NCBI RefSeq assembly: GCF_009724685.1
Contig: NZ_WMEF01000018.1
Location: 1-58,650 of the forward strand
Direction of reading: 5' to 3'
DNA from: Lysinibacillus cavernae
Lineage (GTDB): Bacteria; Bacillota; Bacilli; Bacillales_A; Planococcaceae
DNA: 58,650 bases
Under the pieces are notes generated by a model that saw only the letters and a program-made list of their open reading frames with translations, had not been told where the DNA came from and made no database searches. Position numbers and translations under genes: made by a program. The number at the start of each line of letters is the position of its first letter. Position 1 is the stretch's first letter. Below, in pieces: positions 56,077 to 58,650 of the stretch.

Positions 56077-56778
56077 ATGAGACAAATTATTGCAATGGGT
56101 GGTGGAGGTTTTTCTATGGAGCCAGAAAACCTTTTACTTGATAAATATATATTAGCTCAAGTTAAGAATGACTTACCAAAGGTGTGTTTTGTACCTACTG
56201 CAAGTGGAGACCAAACAAATTATATTGAAAGATTTTATCAGGCATTTAAGACCCTTCCTTGTCAACCTTCACACTTATCATTATTTGAGCCAGAATTTAT
56301 TGACTTAGAAAGATATATTCTTGAGCAAGATGTAATCTATGTCGGGGGTGGCAATACCCGAAATATGCTTGTTTTATGGAAAGAATGGGGTTTAGATAAC
56401 GTTTTGAAAAAGGCTTATAAAAAAGGGATTATACTTGCAGGTTTAAGTGCTGGTTCAATTTGTTGGTTCGAAGAAGGATTAACTGACCCATTGAATGCTC
56501 CTTTGTTTAAGTTGGATTGTTTAGGGTTCTTAAAGGGTAGTAACTGTCCCCATTACGACGGGGAGAATAAAAGAAAGCCTGCATATCACCAATTCATTTC
56601 AGAAGGGAAAATAAAAGAAGGTTATGCAGTTGATGATGGTGTGGCCCTTCACTTTATAAATGAAAAAGTATCTTCTACTATTAGTTCTAGACCAAAAGCA
56701 AAGGCATACTTTGTTAAACGTAAGGATAGTGAAATTATTCAAAATGAGATTAATACAATTTACTTAGGCAGTTTATAA
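56077..56778 (+). CDS. Peptidase E-like (S51 family) protein
   Basis: 233 residues. The class I glutamine-amidotransferase-like fold shows IIAMGGGGFSMEPEN at the start, YVGGGNTRNMLVLWKEWGLD and the nucleophile elbow LAGLSAGSICWFE (serine about 126). Peptidase E cleaves Asp-X dipeptides, and the family also includes cyanophycinase. The likely catalytic histidine region is NCPHYDGENKRKPAYHQFI. AAAGGAATGG precedes the ATG. Confidence 0.9.
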   Translation: MRQIIAMGGGGFSMEPENLLLDKYILAQVKNDLPKVCFVPTASGDQTNYIERFYQAFKTLPCQPSHLSLFEPEFIDLERYILEQDVIYVGGGNTRNMLVLWKEWGLDNVLKKAYKKGIILAGLSAGSICWFEEGLTDPLNAPLFKLDCLGFLKGSNCPHYDGENKRKPAYHQFISEGKIKEGYAVDDGVALHFINEKVSSTISSRPKAKAYFVKRKDSEIIQNEINTIYLGSL

Positions 56779-56790
56779 TGGGCACTTTTT

Positions 56791-56811
56791 AACTAACAGG
56801 TGCGTTTCTAC
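56791..56811. repeat. AACTAAC-type short repeat
   Basis: AACTAACAGGTGCGTTTCTAC begins 13 bases after the peptidase stop. Confidence 0.65.
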
Positions 56812-56970
56812 AACAAATGGAGACGCTTTAGTTAAAGCATTGTTAATTGAATAGGATGAAATTGCAAAGACTGAAAAAAGGGTTTAATCGAGTTTTGTAT
56901 TTGCTGATTAATAGAGCTTGAACGAAAGTGATAAATCAAGGTCGATGTTTACAGAACAGAATAAGAAAAG

Positions 56971-57007
56971 CCCCAATATCCGTCTTTTTCTAAAGTGAAT
57001 ACTGGGG
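56971..57007 (-). terminator. Terminator of the small minus-strand gene
   Basis: On the minus strand CCCCAGTAT pairs with ATATTGGGG (one G-U), then CTTTTC. Confidence 0.7.
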
Positions 57008-57032
57008 AAAGCAATTTTAATGGTGATATCAT

Positions 57033-57182
57033 CTAACGTTTATTTTCATTTTGATCACGACTGAAGATTATTTCCTCAGCAAACTCTTCTCTGTTTTCAC
57101 GCTCTCTGTTAGCATTTTGGTTTTGATTTTGCTGTTTTTTGTTGTCTTGAGTTTTATTATTTTTATGTTTATTATTACCCAT
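57033..57182 (-). CDS. 49-residue Asn/Lys/Gln-rich hydrophilic protein
   Basis: Second ATG (57182) of ATG-AAA-ATG is chosen because GGAGGTGAG gives it proper spacing. The product MGNNKHKNNKTQDNKKQQNQ is extremely N/K/Q-rich, then NREREN, EEFAEEIIFSRD and NENKR. It lacks hydrophobic stretches and cysteines and should be disordered. Composition and size recall minor small spore proteins and YfhD-like proteins of spore formers, but I cannot assign a named family. It has its own terminator and lies alone on this strand. Confidence 0.7.
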   Translation of the reverse strand: MGNNKHKNNKTQDNKKQQNQNQNANRERENREEFAEEIIFSRDQNENKR

Positions 57183-57188
57183 TTTCAT

Positions 57189-57585
57189 CTCACCTCCACC
57201 ATTAGTGTGAGTGAAACAAGATTTTTTATCCTCAAAACTTTCAATTAATCATGTATATATGATGCAACAACATTTGGATTTAGTAACATTTTCACTTCCA
57301 CAACATGCTATGTTTACTTAAAGGAAAACCTTCATCCAGTTCACTGCACTGAAAGTTCCTATGAAATAGCTTAATCTTGGCTGACTGGTAATAAAGCAAT
57401 GATCCCAAAAGTTGAAAATATAATTAGCTCGAAACTAGCATCTATAATGTCCTTGTAACAGACGTTTGTAGAGCATACAAAACCTTTGCAAAAATCAAAT
57501 CAAATGATGGAAAATACGTTATTAAAAGGGAGCAGAATAAGCTTTTTAGTTTGTATAGCTAAGTTTGTTTTGGAGGGAGAACTAA
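57189..57585. other. Intergenic stretch, nothing recognised
   Basis: It contains the upstream region of the small minus-strand gene and of the membrane-protein gene. No further gene, hairpin or repeat was recognised. Confidence 0.5.
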
Positions 57586-57885
57586 ATGGAAAATTTTTTT
57601 ATAATACTTATGGGCTTTTTTATCGTTATGGCAAATACGATTGGCTTTATATTTTACAGAAAAAAGAAAAACCTATATTTTTCTGCTTTTATAATATTAC
57701 TACTTGCAGTCTTATTTGGTGCAATCGGTGGTACATTAGCGATAGTAATTATTCGTGACCCTTTTGCAATGTTTTATGGCATGCAACTAGGGTACTATTT
57801 AATGATAAATAGTGTCATTGTTTTTATAATTGCACTTTTAGCAAGCATCACAAAAAAATATAACATCAGAAATATATACCATTAA
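57586..57885 (+). CDS. Small membrane protein, unknown
   Basis: 99 residues with three hydrophobic segments (FFIILMGFFIVMANTIGFIF, YFSAFIILLLAVLFGAIGGT, YYLMINSVIVFIIALLASI). TTTGGAGGGAGAA precedes the ATG. No family recognised. The next gene starts 43 bases later and may be co-transcribed. Confidence 0.75.
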   Translation: MENFFIILMGFFIVMANTIGFIFYRKKKNLYFSAFIILLLAVLFGAIGGTLAIVIIRDPFAMFYGMQLGYYLMINSVIVFIIALLASITKKYNIRNIYH

Positions 57886-57928
57886 TGTATAGTAAGGATA
57901 GATATGTAAAATGGAGGAAACAAGTGTA

Positions 57929-58483
57929 ATGAAACAAGTTTTACTTTTAATATATGGTTGTAACTTAGACCATTCCAATATTAGCTTTTTAGAGAAGGAT
58001 CGGTTGAGTCGATTTGAGGTAGAATGGGATTACGTTCCTTGTAAGTTAAATGAAAAACGGGATATATTATTTCAATATGATGTTTATGATGTGAACTTGG
58101 AAAAGAATCGAAAGTGTTCATGTAGGTGGTTTAGTAAATATTTAATAAGTGAACGTCAATTAGAGGCTTTTGAATACTCGCTTTCTAAATTAAATATGGG
58201 CACGTATATCCGTTGTAATCCAGATATTAGGGGTCACATTGAGGTGATTGTAAATGATTTAGAATATTCTGCAGGTATACTAGGAACCGAAGATAGTAAA
58301 ATGTTGATTTTTTTAATAGATGAAGAATCAGAAAATAATGAAATGATTCGCTCTAAATTACATTTAGTTCCATCAGAAATGCAAGTTTTGACTATTGATA
58401 ATGGGTTTAGTTACGAAGAAAGTAAGTTGAAAGTGAAAGAATGGATAGAAGGGATTTTACGTGCGATTGCGATTGTTTTATAA
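57929..58483 (+). CDS. Hypothetical protein
   Basis: 184 residues from ATG 57929, after GGAGGAAAC. A soluble alpha/beta protein with several aromatic/cysteine positions (YGCNLDH, CSCRWFSKYL) and an acidic C-terminal third (FLIDEESENNEMIRSK). No family recognised. It ends with a hairpin and repeat almost identical to those behind the kinase-like gene at 43127. Confidence 0.7.
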   Translation: MKQVLLLIYGCNLDHSNISFLEKDRLSRFEVEWDYVPCKLNEKRDILFQYDVYDVNLEKNRKCSCRWFSKYLISERQLEAFEYSLSKLNMGTYIRCNPDIRGHIEVIVNDLEYSAGILGTEDSKMLIFLIDEESENNEMIRSKLHLVPSEMQVLTIDNGFSYEESKLKVKEWIEGILRAIAIVL

Positions 58484-58507
58484 GAACAGTCTCTTATTAT
58501 GTTAACG

Positions 58508-58540
58508 AGGCTTTACTTCAATAAGGAGTAAAGCCTTTTT
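58508..58540 (+). terminator. Terminator, near-copy of the one at 43127
   Basis: AGGCTTTACTTC(AATAA)GGAGTAAAGCCT with TTTTT. Confidence 0.9.
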
Positions 58541-58548
58541 CTATTTAT

Positions 58549-58570
58549 ACTAACGGTGCAGGTTAGTTCC
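58549..58570. repeat. AACTAAC-type short repeat, best copy
   Basis: ACTAACGGTGCAGGTTAGT: 6-bp arms ACTAAC/GTTAGT around GGTGCAG, nine bases after a T-run. Confidence 0.75.
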
Positions 58571-58650
58571 ACAGTATTGTTTAACTTGTGTTCAACAAAA
58601 CCAGCTAATAGTTGTCAAGATTTTTCAATAAAAATATTAAAACCTACATG

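Noticed and set aside
42195..58570. Integron attC-like sites (AACTAAC/GTTAGTT resemble RYYYAAC/GTTRRRY)
   Set aside because: The arms miss the attC consensus at one or more positions, the second pair of core sites is absent, and no integrase is present. REP-like repeats are the simpler reading.

Overview
This is about 58.6 kb of low-GC Gram-positive chromosome. It most likely comes from a spore-forming Bacillaceae/Caryophanaceae bacterium close to Lysinibacillus. The basis is AT-rich codon use, Shine-Dalgarno sites of AGGAGG type with many TTG and GTG starts, a GerA-type germinant receptor pair, a SigV/RsiV-like pair, YfkAB, Ctc/L25, a T-box-controlled ilv-leu operon and a yybP-ykoY leader in front of a TerC gene. 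Genus is inference. There are no rRNA or tRNA genes, prophage, transposase or CRISPR array in the window.

Layout. 1-2.9 kb: an intergenic array of about 21-bp repeats, mscL, a membrane-anchored lytic transglycosylase, a small membrane protein, and a tiny transcription unit (promoter, 35-codon ORF, 5-codon ORF, terminator). 2.9-5.4 kb: a fold-III PLP enzyme overlapping an aldonolactone-oxidase-type flavoenzyme. 5.5-16.2 kb: the branched-chain amino acid operon ilvD, T-box, ilvB-ilvN-ilvC-leuA-leuB-leuC-leuD, ending in a strong terminator. 16.3-21 kb: a small zinc-ribbon protein, ribokinase, a dynamin-like GTPase and an RtcB RNA ligase. 21-25.7 kb: a LacI-type regulator followed by aldehyde dehydrogenase, metallo-beta-lactamase-fold lactonase and iron-type alcohol dehydrogenase. 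That enzyme set matches the Agrobacterium blcABC (attKLM) gamma-butyrolactone pathway, and a striking pair of operators lies between regulator and enzymes. 25.8-39.5 kb: a nonsense-interrupted gene, a HExxH lipoprotein, PadR plus membrane protein, ferritin, TerC with its riboswitch, an ABC exporter, a SRPBCC protein, gerAB-gerAA without gerC, sigV-rsiV and a TSUP transporter. 39.5-53.5 kb: mixed single genes (flavin monooxygenase, glyoxalase-fold, kinase-like, hydrolase, YfkAB, HAD phosphatase, L25, PadR with its operator, adenine deaminase).

The stretch from about 40.7 kb to the right end is accessory in character. Small single-gene units end in their own hairpins, about ten copies of a short AACTAAC...GTTAGTT repeat lie just behind genes, one 164-bp inverted-repeat element is present, and several genes are decayed (DUF2812-like, DUF3885-like, a small two-frame ORF, C-terminal stubs).

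The most rewarding items are the Gram-positive blc-like operon with two LacI-type half-operators 32 bp apart, the tiny peptide-encoding unit at 2.58-2.83 kb, the T-box placed between ilvD and ilvB, the dynamin/RtcB neighbours, and the PadR operator that brackets its own -10 element.
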